From the NCBI GenBank assembly GCA_022478985.1, contig JAKSZP010012113.1, positions 1 to 64,000 of the forward strand: a stretch of 64,000 nucleotides of DNA, written 5' to 3'. The DNA is from Massospora cicadina. Taxonomy: Eukaryota; Entomophthoromycota; Entomophthoromycetes; Entomophthorales; Entomophthoraceae. The position numbers and the translations under genes were made by a program. Below are positions 34,329 to 46,350 of this stretch, piece after piece. The first letter of the stretch is position 1; each line of letters opens with the position of its first letter. The notes below the pieces were generated by a model that was given only the letters and a program-made list of their open reading frames with translations, was not told the DNA's origin and ran no database searches.

Positions 34329-35490
34329 TCTTCTAGATTCATCTCCTTTTACAGATAATCCTGTTATAGTTGTTAAGCCTCTTGAAGAAATGCCATCCAA
34401 TATCAGTCAGTCGTTTTGTGCCAGATCCAACTTGCTTCCAGAGTTCCTTTTTTGGCTCAGCCTCTACTATAAACCAGCTGTTCTTTCAATTGAACTAGCA
34501 TTGTAAATTTGTGAACATTTCAGGCTCCCTTATGCTGAAATAAGAAACTAAGTAACCAAGGCTCTTTAAGGCTCTAAATACCTCTAATCTTTCAAGCATC
34601 TTTGATCAAGATGTCGTAGCCTATTCTCTTTGTTTTGCAGGCCAAGTTCTTTAGAGTTGGGCCACAAAGCTTCCACCTCTCCTGTATTTTATTGTTCAAT
34701 CTGCTTTTATTCCAAGAAGCCTATATTAGTCACCTTCATGATGCCGTTCCCTCCTTGCACAACTACCTCATCTCTGGCACTTTAAATTGATACCTCCCTT
34801 TCATGGCTCTGATCATGGGCATGATTTAGTAACCTCCATAAAGTGTTCCTTACTCTATGCTGGCCCATATGTCCAACGTTCTAGAAAAAGCTTGTTGACA
34901 AGCAGTTAATACTAATCTTCTATCTCTGGTGCCATATTGAGACTATTTGGGGTTATTTGCCGACTGCCTATTTCTTTTCTGTTGCTTCTCTCCCAATCCA
35001 GAATATCACATTTGGCAAGTACCAACATCTCTATTTTCAGTTCCCCTCATTGCTTGTTCTCATGGTTCAGCCTCTGCTCAACTAACTTGCCTTTGAGTAG
35101 GTCTAGCCTTTGATAGCGTTTGATCTCAAATAGATTTTGACAGGTTATTTACTCCTACTACTATACATCCTCCCTTCCCACAAGAGGTAACATAGGCAGA
35201 ATTATCCCCAAATCGAGGATAACCAATAAACATTTATAAATATTTGACTTTTACGTTTTTTTTTCAATATTTATTTATTATTCTATTAATTTTTCCTATT
35301 TTTATATGGGACATGACCTTTACTCTATTTAGCGGTCCATCTTTTTACAATTTATTCCCTCAAACTGGTTTTAGGAATAATCTGACCTACCAGTTTTCAT
35401 GGTTCAGAGGTAAGTATTTAATACTTTTCCATCTATTTTGGTCCAGCGGTCCTTTTTTAGAACCTAAACAAAAATGGTTAGGACATAACC
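34329..35490 (+). pseudogene. D 3' region with antisense coding-like frames (3' part)
   Basis: Taking up directly where 16464 stopped, the plus strand gives LLDSSPFTDNPVIVVKPLEE and MPSNISQSFCARSNLLPE, then, in another frame near 34640-34900, GPQSFHLSCILLFNLLLFQE, AYISHLHDAVPSLHNYLISG and SIKCSLLYAGPYVQRSRKSL. I recognise no family. The minus strand is closed by many stops here. From about 35240 to 35490 I see nothing coding. Confidence 0.3.
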
Positions 35491-35493
35491 ATC

Positions 35494-36830
35494 TTAATGG
35501 TTCAGCAGTCCTTTCAGGAATACTTCTCTATTACTTTCTTGGATCCACTGCTTGAGGTACTTAGAATGGACCCTGTTAATGACTCTTCCATCTGTGAGGT
35601 TCTTTATGGAATATGCATCAATTGCCATCTTGGCGATAATCTTGAATGGACCTGACCACAGCGCATCTATATTATTTCTTCTTACAAAGCCATTATTGTC
35701 ACAATAGGCTATTCTAGCGCATATATGGTATTTGGATAATGACAATTTGTTTTTATTGTATGTCATCTTGGCTAGATCTTTTCTTTTAAGGTCATATCAA
35801 ATGCTTCTAATTGCATTTTGATCATTATATGAAAGTCAGAGCAAGTACTGCTCAGCACTCATCCCCTATGTTATTTATGAGCTTTAGATATAGAATTGGT
35901 GGTAACGTGGCCTTCCTTCCATATAGTAATTTGAACAGAGTTTTTCCCATCGCCATATGGTGACTGATATTGTATAAAAATATCACCAAACTAAGGTAAG
36001 TTCCCCAGGATTAAGTTTTTCCAGAAACCAGCTTCTTAAGCGTCGCATCCAGCATTTCATTCACTTGTTCTACCACTCCATTTGTCTCCAGCTGGTAAAG
36101 TACTGACATGACTCCTTGGATCCCCAATGTTTGTTCAATCCTGGGATCATAAGAGATGTGAAATTTATTCCATGTTCGCTCAATAAGATTTGCAAGCATC
36201 CATGGCAATATACAACTTGATCTAAGATAAACTATGCAGTACTTGTTGCGTCCACTTTTGCTAGAGCCTTCATCTCGACTAATCCAGTCAGATGATCAAT
36301 TTTAACTACAATGTATTTGACTCCTCCCATGATCATACTCAGCAGTCCCATCACGTCAATGCACACTATATGCCAGGCAAATACAGGTTGGAACAGTCAA
36401 TATCTGGTTGTGCCTTCATGTGGTTTTTGCAACTGGAACTTCATGCAGCAAGCCAGATAATCTGCCAAATCATAATTGATAGACTCCCAGTAATAACACT
36501 GGAAAATATTGTCAATTGCTTTCTCAGGCCTCCATGCCTGACAGCCTTATAGGCAGCTTAAACTAAATCTGCTCATTCAGATGGTTTTGGAATAACAGTT
36601 ATTTTCCATTGATCATGTTGAATACTTTTCCATCCTTGGTCTTAGTGTTTTCCATCGCCTTTCAAAGCGCACCTTGGATCTCTTGGGGCTCGTTCCAAAT
36701 TTCTCCATTGACCATTCTCTGTAATAGCTCATTATCCTGTTGGTATATCACTTGAACCATTTTTAACTTGATAAACCGTCCACTTTTTGATGAGAAGCTC
36801 CCATCGGTGGAATATTTAAATGTCTAAGCT
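35494..36830 (-). pseudogene. Element D integrase
   Basis: The C-terminal block is intact in sequence (35494-35766): IDALWSGPFKIIAKMAIDAY, INRVHSKYLKQWIQE. It ends without a chromodomain. The core segment 36011-36208 includes NGVVEQVNEMLDATLKKL, corresponding to the catalytic-Glu helix, and a zinc region (VRHGGLRKQL) lies near 36540. Frames change repeatedly. The C-terminal block resembles that of element G. Confidence 0.78.
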
Positions 36831-37742
36831 TAATGCTTCAGGGCACATTTGGCCAAACTTCATTCAAGTTTTTTCAGATTGTTCAGTCAAAGCAGGGAGG
36901 AGTGGTACGTTACCACTTTAAAGTGCATGACGATAATATACACCCAAAACTGCATATAGGCATAAATCACAACAAGACAATCACGCTAAGTGACAGTATG
37001 ATTCCATATTACAGCTTACAATGTTTAACTCACATAAGCTACTGGATGCTCATCCCCAAGTTCATCAACTTGACTCAGGATGGCGCCAATCGCCATTAAC
37101 AAAGCATTAATCTGTATTATAGACTTTCAATTGAAAACCAAATGTTTCACAATTGGTGAATTTATCAAATACCAACATAATTTGTTGGAATAATCCTGGG
37201 CCTCTTCATTCCATACAAATCCTTTTTTTAAAATCCTTCAGCAAATGTAAAAGGGGCTCAGCGATTATCACAAAATCCTTTATCTAACTTTGGTAATATC
37301 CAGCCATTCCTAGGAACACTTGGATATCTTGGACACTTCTCAGGTTGGCCATCTGCTCTATGGCCTCAATTTTCTGGGTTTGCGGCTGTAGTCCACTGGA
37401 GTTGATGACAAACCCCAGATATTCCAACTCTTTCTTAAAAAGTGGCACTTCTTCTGCTTAATCTTTAGTTCAATCACAAAAAATCTCTTAAAGTCTTATT
37501 ATAAGTGTGCAGATGGTCAGTAAAGGTCCTAATGAACACAACTATGTCATCTAAGTACACCAGGACACATGATAATTTCAGGTCGTTCAATATGGCTTCC
37601 ATGGCCCTTTGGAACATCGAAGTGCAATGCAAAGACCTTGGGGCATCCTAGTTTATTGGTATAGCACCTGTTATGTGATGATTACGCATTTCTCTTTGTC
37701 TTCCTTCCACAAGTAAATTTTCGATTATCCTGATATCATATC
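36831..37742 (-). pseudogene. Element D RT (C-terminal half) and RNase H
   Basis: The frame at the right end contains MFQRAMEAILNDLKLSC and the catalytic LVYLDDIVVF (YLDD at bases 37546-37557). The RNase H further left is badly decayed. The RT is cut by the LINE: its N-terminal half resumes at 43037, and the 19 bp ending at 37742 are repeated there. Confidence 0.8.
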
Positions 37743-38231
37743 TTAAATTTTAAATTTATTGCGGGGAAGGCTGACCATGGGACAGACACTTCCGAATATG
37801 ACTCAGGACAGATAAACTTAGTACTGGGGGAGGCACCCCAGAGAAGCGATGCTATCTCTTGTTGCTAGCGGGAACGCCACTTATGGGGAGGGGGAGGGAA
37901 CGTGTGAAGGGGCCGTAGCCACTATTGAGCATGTGTGGAGAAAGGGGTCTGATTTGATGAACCAGACTGGGAACCAGGAGGAGACCAGCTGTTGGCGATG
38001 CGGTGGGAGGTATCCAAACATCCACACTTGAAAGTGGTCCACCAAATGAGACTGGAATCTGTGGACAGTTTCTGGGAGGGTGGGGGTGGAGCCTGCAATG
38101 GCATCTAAGACAATCGTGTGGATGGTCCACATGGCGATTGCAACCACCAGAGCACAGAGGTAGGGTGGAAGGGAGGAGGCCATTGATAGAGCAAACATAT
38201 CTCTTGACAGACTGAAGGGATGCGTTTGATC

Positions 38232-38420
38232 CTAGCCTAGCAGACGTTGAACTTCGCGCCATATCACTTTAGAGGTGGGGCACTTCTCCAGGCGGTGGAA
38301 CAGCGTTCCATACTGGCCGCACATGACACAGGATGAGTGTAAAGCGTTAGAGCGCTCAGCTGTACGATACACCCGCCTCAGGCAGCGCCACACATGGGAG
38401 CGGACTTGAGGCTGCAACAG
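38232..38420 (-). pseudogene. LINE ORF2 C-terminal zinc-binding domain
   Basis: The frame gives ALHSSCVMCGQYGTLFHRLE then KCPTSKVIWREVQRLLG, a CX2C...HX4C finger typical of the zinc-binding region found after the RT in many plant and fungal LINEs. It is thought to help bind RNA or target DNA. It sits about 0.5 kb from the element 3' end; 37860-38230 has further open frames without known motifs. Confidence 0.8.
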
Positions 38421-38755
38421 AGGGTGATGTACATATTTACATATTGTTTTTGGGTCTCAATGGAATAAGGGATGTCCATCATGTCCAAGTAGTCCACCCT
38501 GGATAGGACATGAGGCCGAATGGGGATCACGCCAACATGGATGAGTAGCCCTTGTACCTCTTGTGTGAACTGAGGAGAGGGGCGGCCTCTTTGGGTTGTA
38601 TGTCCGCTAATACGAATTCTCCACTCAGAGCTCCGCATGAAGAAGAGGATTCGTTTGTAGAAGGTTTTTGTCCCGTGAGGACCTGTGGCCGATGTGTGTG
38701 ATGCGAGGTATTTCATCAAGGAGTGGGGGTTTGATGGATTGTTGAGGCCCAAGGC

Positions 38756-40133
38756 TCAGGAGAAGTTGGAGCGGGCTGTGCGGGACCAGTGTTGGGATGG
38801 GAGTGTAGGAGCGGTGACGGCCGCGATCCAGGTGCCCAGGATCTTGGCAGCATCGGCTTTGAAGTCAAGCAGGCCCATGCCACCATGATGTTGAGGGCCA
38901 AACATGACCTCTAGCCGCACTGGTGGAGGGCGGCCTGACCAAAGCCATCCTTGCAACAAGGCATACAAGGATTTGAAGAAGCTTGGGGAGAAGGGGATGG
39001 CGTGGGCTCCAAACCAGACTTTGGATAGGAGCATAGAGTTGGCTAAAACAACCCTTCCAGTAAGGGAAGTAGGGTGGGTTCTGCGAGAGGCGATTTGCTT
39101 TGTCACGTTGTCCAGAATACGGCACTCCATTACTGCTGACGTGTATCCGCCTGCCTCCATCCACACGCCCATCTGGCGCACCAGTCCTGTGGTAGGACGT
39201 GGCACGAAGGGAGCACCAGTGGAGCGGTGTGTGTTGAGTTAGTAAGGCGTGGACGTGGGCGAGCAGATGGGCTGGGTTGGGAACTAATTGCTGGGGCCCA
39301 GCAGTTCTGAAACCGACCAAGGAGGATGATTTCGGTTTTGGAGGCGTTCAGTGCCGCGTTGCTTACCCGGGAATATTCCTGGATGAGAGCTTTAAGCACG
39401 CGTGCATTTTGATTATTAGACACCCCAACCACACAATCATCTGCGAACGCCAATATCTTGATGGGGGTTTGGCCTGGCACATGGACCCCAGTGAGTTGGG
39501 CATTCACATTTCACAGTAGTGGGTCAAGGCTGAAGTTGTATAAAAGTGGGCTGAGGGGGTCCCCTTGTCGCAAGCCCCTTTGAGGGCGGACTACTTCTGT
39601 TAGGAAGCCAGGGCCACGCATTGCCGTTGTTGCAGATTCCGTGAGCAGCATCACCTAGTTGATGAAGTGAGGGGGTAAGCGTAATTGATGGAGGCAGGCC
39701 CTGAGGTATTCCCAGTTTACTCTATCATAGGCCTTTTGTTGGTCCAAGAATACAAGTGCCCCAGAGGCTGTGGATTAAAATACATTAGCCACAGAGTGCA
39801 CGTTATCCCAAATCGACCTTCTGGGGATGAAATCGAATTGTTCTGGGGAGATGGTGGCAGATGCTACAATCTCTAATTGGTTAGCCATAATTTTTGTTAA
39901 AATTTTGGTGTCTGTGTTTGTTAGAGAAATGGGGCGCCAGTTGGCTAAGTCAAGCTTATCCCCTTTCTTGAAGAGTGTGACAGTAAAGGCCTCATGTCCT
40001 CCTGGTAGGAGGCGCATTTCCAACAGGCTTTGGTTAAGTGAGGCAAGCAGAAGTGGGGATATATATTTGAAATATTTTTTGTAGAACTCATATGGAATGC
40101 CATCTGGGCCTGGGCATTTTCAGTTTGGCGCAC
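38756..40133 (-). pseudogene. LINE reverse transcriptase
   Basis: Motifs in order are LFKKGDKLDLANWRPISLTN, FIPRRSIWDNVHSVANVF, VFLDQQKAYDRVNW, RQGDPLSPLLYNFSLDPLL, and the catalytic ILAFADDCVVG (FADD at bases 39436-39447). TGLVRQMGVWMEAGGYTSAV and LANSMLLSKVWFGAHAIPFS in the thumb follow. Frames shift at several points and a few stops are present, so this copy is dead. Motif style is that of fungal Tad-like or plant L1-like LINEs; a clade needs a tree. Confidence 0.9.
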
Positions 40134-40394
40134 CGCGAATGGCTGTCCATAATTTGTTCAGAGTAGTTAGATTCATTATTTCCGGGTATTGGAAAATGGT
40201 GCAGATATGAGCTCAGTCAAGAAATTCTGCCACTTTGGCTGGCTGAATTGGTTTGGCTCAGTACAACTTGGAGTAATATTTTTGCATTTTGATTGCCACT
40301 TCAGCTGGTGTATCCACAATAGAATAATCCGATCTTTGCACCTGTGTGAAGGCCACGCTCTGGCATGGTGCAAAATTTTTAAAGAAATATGCGG

Positions 40395-41500
40395 TCACTT
40401 GTCACCTTTTGTGATGTGTGTGGCCCTGTATTGAACACAAACCCGATGTTTGTGTTGCCTTTCGAGTGTGTTGAGTTGGGCGGCTGCCTCCGCCCACTTC
40501 CGGCCCCATGCAGGGCTATATCCTGTAGCTGGAATGTTGAACTCCAAGTGTGCCAATTCTGCCAGAGTGCGCAAGATAACTGCCAATGTGGCTCGTGAGC
40601 GTCTGGAGGAGAGATGGTGAGAGTGGCGGATGGTGTTCTCTTTGAAAGTTGCCCATATGGAAATGGGGTCCACGCAAAATGGTGCAACAAACTTTTTTGC
40701 CAAAGTTGTCTCTTCCACCCACATGGAAAATCCTAGCGACGCAAGCTTAGGGGGCGGATTTTGCACCAATGTGGGGCCTTAGCAACTGTGACAGGTAGGT
40801 GGTAGGTTATCGAGACTAGTTGGTGGTTGGAGAATTTCATTTTCATTGTTTTAAAGTGGGAAATGTGGGGTTGGAATTTCGCCGGCGTTAGAATAAGGTC
40901 AATGTGGGTCATGGACCTTAATTGGCCGTTGTGAATGTGGGGATGCATCATGTTTTCGAGCAGCGGGGCATGTTGCAGCAGTGCATCCATTAACCCAAGG
41001 GTGGCCTTTAGAACGCGTAGTTCTACGTGACCCTGTGGGGCGTGGGATGAGGGAGGCTACCGGTCCGTTGGTGAGGTTAGCCAACAGTTCATGTCGCCAA
41101 CTAGGAAAGAATCAGGGGGTAGCGGGAGGGATTTGACCAACGAGAAAAATTCCTGACGCTTGTGTGCACCATTTGGGGCATAGATGTTGACAATTGCATG
41201 CACTACATCAGCCCATGAGAAGGTGACGATGAGCACTTGGCCATTTAGGAATGTTTCTGAAGATACAAATTTGAAAAAAATTATTTTTCTGGATTAGCAC
41301 CCCACAGTGCTTTAACCAAAAGGATAGGTATAGGAGGAGCATTGTTTTCCAAGTTTCCTCATAACCTCATGGACAGTGGGACTCCTGGATGGCCTGGATA
41401 TCCACGGGTAAATTGTGTTGTAAAAAACTCAGTTTCCTAGCCTGGGATGGGGAGGCCTTGAGTCTGGCGATATTCAATGTACCTAAAGTGAAGGTTTCCC
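40395..41500 (-). pseudogene. LINE AP-type endonuclease
   Basis: The N-terminus reads FTLGTLNIARLKASPSQARK and VDIQAIQESH, matching the Asn and Glu motifs of exonuclease-endonuclease-phosphatase enzymes. Further on come SFLVGDMNCWL (the GDxN motif) and THIDLILTPAKF, then KFSNHQLVSI in place of the final SDH. This enzyme nicks target DNA to prime insertion. Frameshifts occur near 41070 and between 40400 and 40900. Confidence 0.85.
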
Positions 41501-41510
41501 CCATCACACC

Positions 41511-42990
41511 TTAGGTGCGAGGGGGTGGGCCCCTGGACCCACCAGCCTCTTCTAGGTCCCCACGGGCTTTTACAGCAGTGCGGGTGTTAGCAGCAACGCT
41601 ATCAGAGTTTTTGTTGATTTTTGCAGAAAGAGTCACATTGGCTTTGGCCTTCACTTTTTGTTTTCCCGACATTGGACGAATTTTTTGCGGTGCGGATGAG
41701 TTCAGTGCACCGTTGAGTGGGTCAAAAAAAATTTTCAGTTGGGATAGGTCCCAAGTCAGTTTTGACTGGAGCTTGGGTGCAACAATTGGGTGAGAATGAG
41801 TCTCCCATCGGATCCTTAGATTGAGTGGCCCACTCAGCATGGGCTTCCCAATCTGATTGGTTGATGGATTCCTGAGTTGCTTCCGCTGTGAAGGTTTCCA
41901 TGTCCTCCTGGCATTGTGAGTGTGGGATAGCGGTGGTGGCCTTGGCCGTTTCCTCAGCTGTGGCCCTATGGGCCTGTTTAGCCTTCTTCCATTCTTGTGG
42001 GGAGATAGGCTTTACTAATAGGTAGCAGCCTTGTGCTCCCCACGGGAAAGCCTCCTTGGTGCTTGCGGTTGGTTTGTAGTGCGCCTCTCCGTTGGCCATG
42101 GCCGCCGAGGGGTGCTCTTGGAATGTGACGCCCTCCTTGATGGGGCATGTGTGCACCTTATGGCGAACGCGTCACAGTGGGTGCAAATGGGGGGCGCACT
42201 GTCCACGGTCACCTGGAATGGGTGGGTGGTATGCCCTGTGATATCAATAAAAGTGGAGTGTGGGATCTGGGTTAGGTCCTTCGCGATCTCCTCAGTTGGG
42301 GTCAAAACTGTGATGGCTTTGCCAGTGCACAGGTGTGGCATCAGCATGAAGCGTTGCATTTTGAAAGATTGTATTTCACCATATATGGCGAGACCTTCTT
42401 TCAGGTGTTGTTCCAAAGTGTCACGTTTTACTGTAGTAGGCAAAAAGTCAAACGTGAGAAAAATTTGGTTTAATTTTGTCTATCTGGTGTCATTTGGTTT
42501 TGACGACCCATTGCCCTTTGGGGAGGTCAACCACTATGCGCACCGCTGCAGCCTCATCTGCTGTTTTTTTGCTTATGAAACCTAGGTCCAGCCAACCGCG
42601 TGACATGGAGTGAGGTGCAATGTACACCGCGGTCAGGAAAATTTTATGTACATCTTCACAAAATTTTTCCCATAAGGCCGCTTTTTATATGTCCAGATAC
42701 ATGCGGACTCTGAATTCCACCGACAAAAGTGGTTGGGAGTGTGGTGTGTTGATGTACTGGTTGCATCATGCTTGCCATGCGAGTATCTCTGGGGAAATCA
42801 TGACCGCCGGTTCTTTAAGATTTTTGTCTATTCTGCTGGATTCTCTGGGGCGTTTTTGAACGTTGGAGGCCGCAGGCCTTCCACCTGCTCCTCTTACCTT
42901 GCTTGCCCAACTGCTCCCTGACATGGGAGCAGACTAATCTCCTCTGTGAGATTATCAAACTAGATTCAGTCTTGAATTGAATAGGTTGCA
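41511..42990 (-). pseudogene. LINE ORF1 (RNA-binding, RRM-like and CCHC)
   Basis: Near 42480-42590 the frame gives LDLGFISKKTADEAAA. Then FDFLPTTVKRDTLEQHLKEG and LAIYGEIQSFKMQRFML look like an RRM fold. The knuckle CTHCDAFA continues after a one-base frame change as HKVHTCP, which together fit CX2CX4HX4C (about 42150-42195). The C-terminal part (41722-42156) is Ala-, Thr- and Glu-rich. The same three blocks in the same order occur in elements I and J. Such proteins coat LINE RNA. Confidence 0.78.
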
Positions 42991-43036
42991 AAAGTGTTTG
43001 CAACGAGAAAGAAATGTATTATCCTGATATCATATC

Positions 43037-43760
43037 CATCAAGAAGAAATACTTCATTTCTCCCAATTGATCTAGAGAATCACTGATTTGTGGTAGTGGA
43101 TACAATTTTTTTCGTTATTCTGTTCAACCTTCCATAGTTGATCACCACCCAATTAGAGCCATCCTTTTTCTTTACTATTAGGATAGGGCTCGTCAGAATC
43201 TTGTAGACAGAACTAAGAGCCCATGTTCCACTAGTTTGCTAATTTCTCATCTACTACTGTTTCAGCAGCATTTGACCTTCTATTGGTCTCATCCATATTG
43301 GTAAACTTTCCCCAGTGTCAATTCTATGGACTACATTCTTTGCACATCCTAAGTCATGATCATCCTGGGTGAAGATTTCCCAATACTTTTCAAAATAGTA
43401 TGAGCACCTCCTGTTAATGTCTTTCCATCAGATCAGAAAGGAGCTCTCAATTGACAAATAAGCTAACACTCTCAGCAACCCCTTCTGGCAATCCCATCTT
43501 GGAAAGAGTCCCAAAAACATGGAACTATTAAAATCCGCCTTGAGATCAGATGGACAAATGCAGTGATCTGGTTTTTTTCAATCTTCATCTGTTTTTCACT
43601 CAAATATGCCAGGTGAACTCGGATTTCCCCATGGTCCAGCATCACTATCCCAGGCCCCACCCATGGCTCTGTTTTAGACTTCTTTCATAAGCTGCCAACC
43701 TCTTCATACAACAACTTGTGTATCTCCAAGATCAATCCTATATCAACTATTATCTTCAAT
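43037..43760 (-). pseudogene. Element D reverse transcriptase, N-terminal half
   Basis: Frames give SPILIVKKKDGSNWVVINYG, RLNRITKK, YPLPQISDSLDQLGEMKYFF and LMDMISG. The LINE entered just after this last motif, at the start of the FSxLDxxSGY region. It joins, across the LINE, to the YLDD half at 36831-37742. Confidence 0.82.
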
Positions 43761-43889
43761 ACTGGTGGTATGATTTTGACATCTTGCTTCATAATGGAAT
43801 TCCACAATTTTCCAGGATTTCCATCGGCATTACCCTTTGCTTTTGTCCAACTGATTGGTATCAAATCAGAATAATGACATCATTGTAAA

Positions 43890-44300
43890 TCAGATTGATG
43901 AAGTAGTTCCTCCTGGTAAGTGTAGTTTCCCCATCTCCTTGTACACTAGAGGCAACTTATGACCCAATATGGCCAACTTATTATCTTCAAAGTTACATTT
44001 AACACCATATTTTCTCAGAAAGTTTGTCCCAAATAGGATGTCATAGTTTTGGTTGGCCAAAACTATTGCTGGGGCAGATACCACTAAAAATCCAAATTTG
44101 AGTGGTAAAGCGCTATGCGCTCCACAGGAAATAGTTGTATTCGTTCTGGAAGTTTCATATTCCTTCTTATGTTTAAAATCAAGCAAGCTTCTCATTTTCT
44201 TCACCAGTTTGATCAAAAATAATATTAATTTGTGCTCTGCTGTCAATAATCGCCCGCACCCTTACTTGATTGACCAGTATATTAATATACATACACTAAG
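43890..44300 (-). pseudogene. Element D protease, active site degraded
   Basis: The frame reads VRAIIDSRAQINII, where living relatives have IIDTGAxINI: the active-site DTGA has become DSRA (bases 44233-44244). Downstream, ALPLKFGFLVVSAPAIVLAN and YDILFGTNFLRKYGV match the flap and C-terminal part, including the I(L)G motif. The corresponding protease in element G has an intact DTGA. Confidence 0.82.
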
Positions 44301-44399
44301 AGTATTACAAAATGGTATTTACTAAGTGTATAGTAGCGTTATTTTCCAAATTGTGGGTCTGAATTATATGCGCTGATAGATTAGGAAATGATTCCTTAA

Positions 44400-45988
44400 T
44401 TGCGCTTAGAGGATTGAAATATTCGCCTCCCTAATTTGACCTTGGCCTGTTCATCTAGATTCTCAGGGGATCAAATTTTGTCTGCTAGTTGGCTCACATA
44501 TGTGCGAGCGACCTCCTTAATTATTTTGGGGTTGATTCCCTTTGCTCAGGCTCTGGTTACAGAATTGACTTCTAAGTTGACCACTTGGTAAATCTGGTCT
44601 TGTGCGTTGTCATTGACAAATAGATCACAGATGTCAATTTCATCATTTAGGATATCATGAGGAATGGTTCTAAACGCAGCTCTAGATTGTTCCCTGTCTA
44701 GGCTGCGGGCCCTTTTCCTAAACCTGTTCAGGCTTGGCCTCCTTTTCCTGGACCACATTAATTTGCTCCTTAGTTTTTTTACTGAAGCACTGGGCAGCGA
44801 ATTGTCCCTTTCCTCCGCACTAGTGAAAGCGCAAGTTACTCTTGTCTGTCTGTTTGAACCCTTTGGGTTTGTTTCCTGGCATTGTCTGATTATTAGATTC
44901 CTTAGCGGGTTTGGTCACTTTAGTAGGATTAAAAATTCTGACTGCAATCATCTTGAAGCTTTGATTAGGTGCCTTAAACTTGGCTCCTAGCATCTTCAAG
45001 TGATCCATCATTTGCAAGGTAGTTTTTTCAGTTGCTAACGCGGAAGACATTATTTGAGTAAGCCACAATAAGGCCAAAAGGCCACTTGTAATGCAATACG
45101 CGCATCAAATTATCTAAGATTTTTGCTCTGACTATGATTTGTGATTCTTCATAGAATTAAATGGTGAAATTCGCTAAGGTCTCATCTTTCTGAAATTAGA
45201 TCCCCATAAATTCTTGCTTGCGTTTTGACATATGCACGGGGCTTCTGAACTCCTTTATTATTGCAGCCTTGGCCTCCAAATAAGACCAGCTGTCTCCCTC
45301 TATATGAGGTAATACCAATTTTTGACAGTCTGTATCCAAAAAGTTCATGACCGTCAAAGCTTTTTGTCTATTGCCATAACTAAACATAGTCATGTCAAAA
45401 AGAAGGAAGAACGCAGGAGCAATATCACAATGATAAGTGGGTAATTTTTCGTGGCTCTTAATTCCTACAAGTTTTCTCTAACCCCCACATTTAGCTCAGA
45501 TATCTGAATAACTTTAGGAGTAATCTTGAGGTTATCTCTGAAATAAGCGCAAATGCTGTTGCTATATTTTAGGAGTTGTCAATTTCACAACTGGAGTTCC
45601 AAGGGTCTTTTTTGGTATCAGTCGCTTCATAGGGTTCACATTCACATCTCTGATTCTTTATATCATCAATTTTTTCAATAGTTACTCCATGTCTGAACTG
45701 AGTGAGTGCAAACAAACACAATCTGCTTCACATTCAGTCTACCTTAATAAAACTTTTTTGACCAAATATACTTCTTTCTTTTTCAATGTGATTACTTTTC
45801 TCAAGTAATTCATTGCTGAAATTGGATAATTCTTCCACTTCTTCCTCGATCTTAGTGACTCTCTCCTCTAAGGCAGTGAATTCTTTAGGATTGGCTGAAT
45901 TAAAGGCGTTCTTGTTGAAGGTTGCCAATTCCATCCATAGCTTCCTTAATTCTTTATATGACATTTTATATTGGCAAAAATTACTCAA
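44400..45988 (-). pseudogene. Element D Gag
   Basis: The N-terminus (45734-45988) begins MSYKELRKLWMELA and contains an Glu-rich coiled coil (EERVTKIEEEVEELSNF). The capsid end (45196-45393) reads KLVLPHIEGDSWSYLEAKAA. A zinc knuckle near 44780-44830 reads CGGKGQFAAQCF with a TAG where the first Cys should be. The C-terminal linker to the protease is full of stops. The order coiled coil, capsid, knuckle is normal for this Gypsy group. Confidence 0.75.
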
Positions 45989-45999
45989 CTACCCCTGTA

Positions 46000-46010
46000 G
46001 TGAGTACCAA
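46000..46010 (-). promoter_or_regulatory. tRNA-type primer binding site of element D
   Basis: The minus strand reads TGGTACTCACT directly inside the LTR end. It differs by one base from TGGTGCTCACT of elements C and G. Confidence 0.7.
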
Positions 46011-46011
46011 T

Positions 46012-46350
46012 TGTTAAAATCTGGAACTGTTGACCCTAAATGTTAAGGACTGGTTCAACTGATAGTTCTTTATGTGCAAGTTCTGTGTTGTTTGATAGAC
46101 ATATCTGAGCAATAATAGTATGACGACCATTAATGTAGTTGAATACCTAAATCAGATGTGGTCCAACGTTAAACTTGGAATAATCTACGAAATACTTATT
46201 TAAAACTTAGGGACTTCTTACCTATTCCAGCTGAACCTAAAGCACTCTCAGATTCAAAGGTTTTCCATCTTAGTTCTCATCTCACTAAGTTGTTGAAGAT
46301 CCACATCAAAGATCTGCTTCTCTTCTAAGGATATCCAATCCTTACTCTTT
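46012..46350 (-). repeat. Right (5') LTR of element D, first piece
   Basis: It starts TGTTAAAATCTGGAACTG and aligns with 14475-14830. It is split by retroposon I, which duplicated TCCAATCCTTACTCTTT (46334-46350; the other copy at 48264-48280 has one change). Confidence 0.9.

Larger units (their letters stand above)
37743..43017 (-). mobile_element. LINE (non-LTR retrotransposon), nearly full length, 5.3 kb
   Basis: It is flanked by a perfect 19-bp duplication ATTATCCTGATATCATATC (37724-37742 and 43018-43036), the mark of target-primed insertion. The 3' end (left, minus strand) is AT-rich and contains AATAAA close to the junction. Coding order on the minus strand is ORF1 (RRM-like and CCHC), AP-endonuclease, reverse transcriptase and a C-terminal zinc finger. 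No RNase H is seen. The GC content is visibly higher than in the surrounding Gypsy DNA. Confidence 0.93.

Noticed and set aside
37852..38262. Open frames of 60-136 codons on both strands near the LINE 3' end
   Set aside because: GC-rich LINE sequence leaves several frames open by chance. Only the minus strand is expected to code, and no motif is seen left of the zinc finger.
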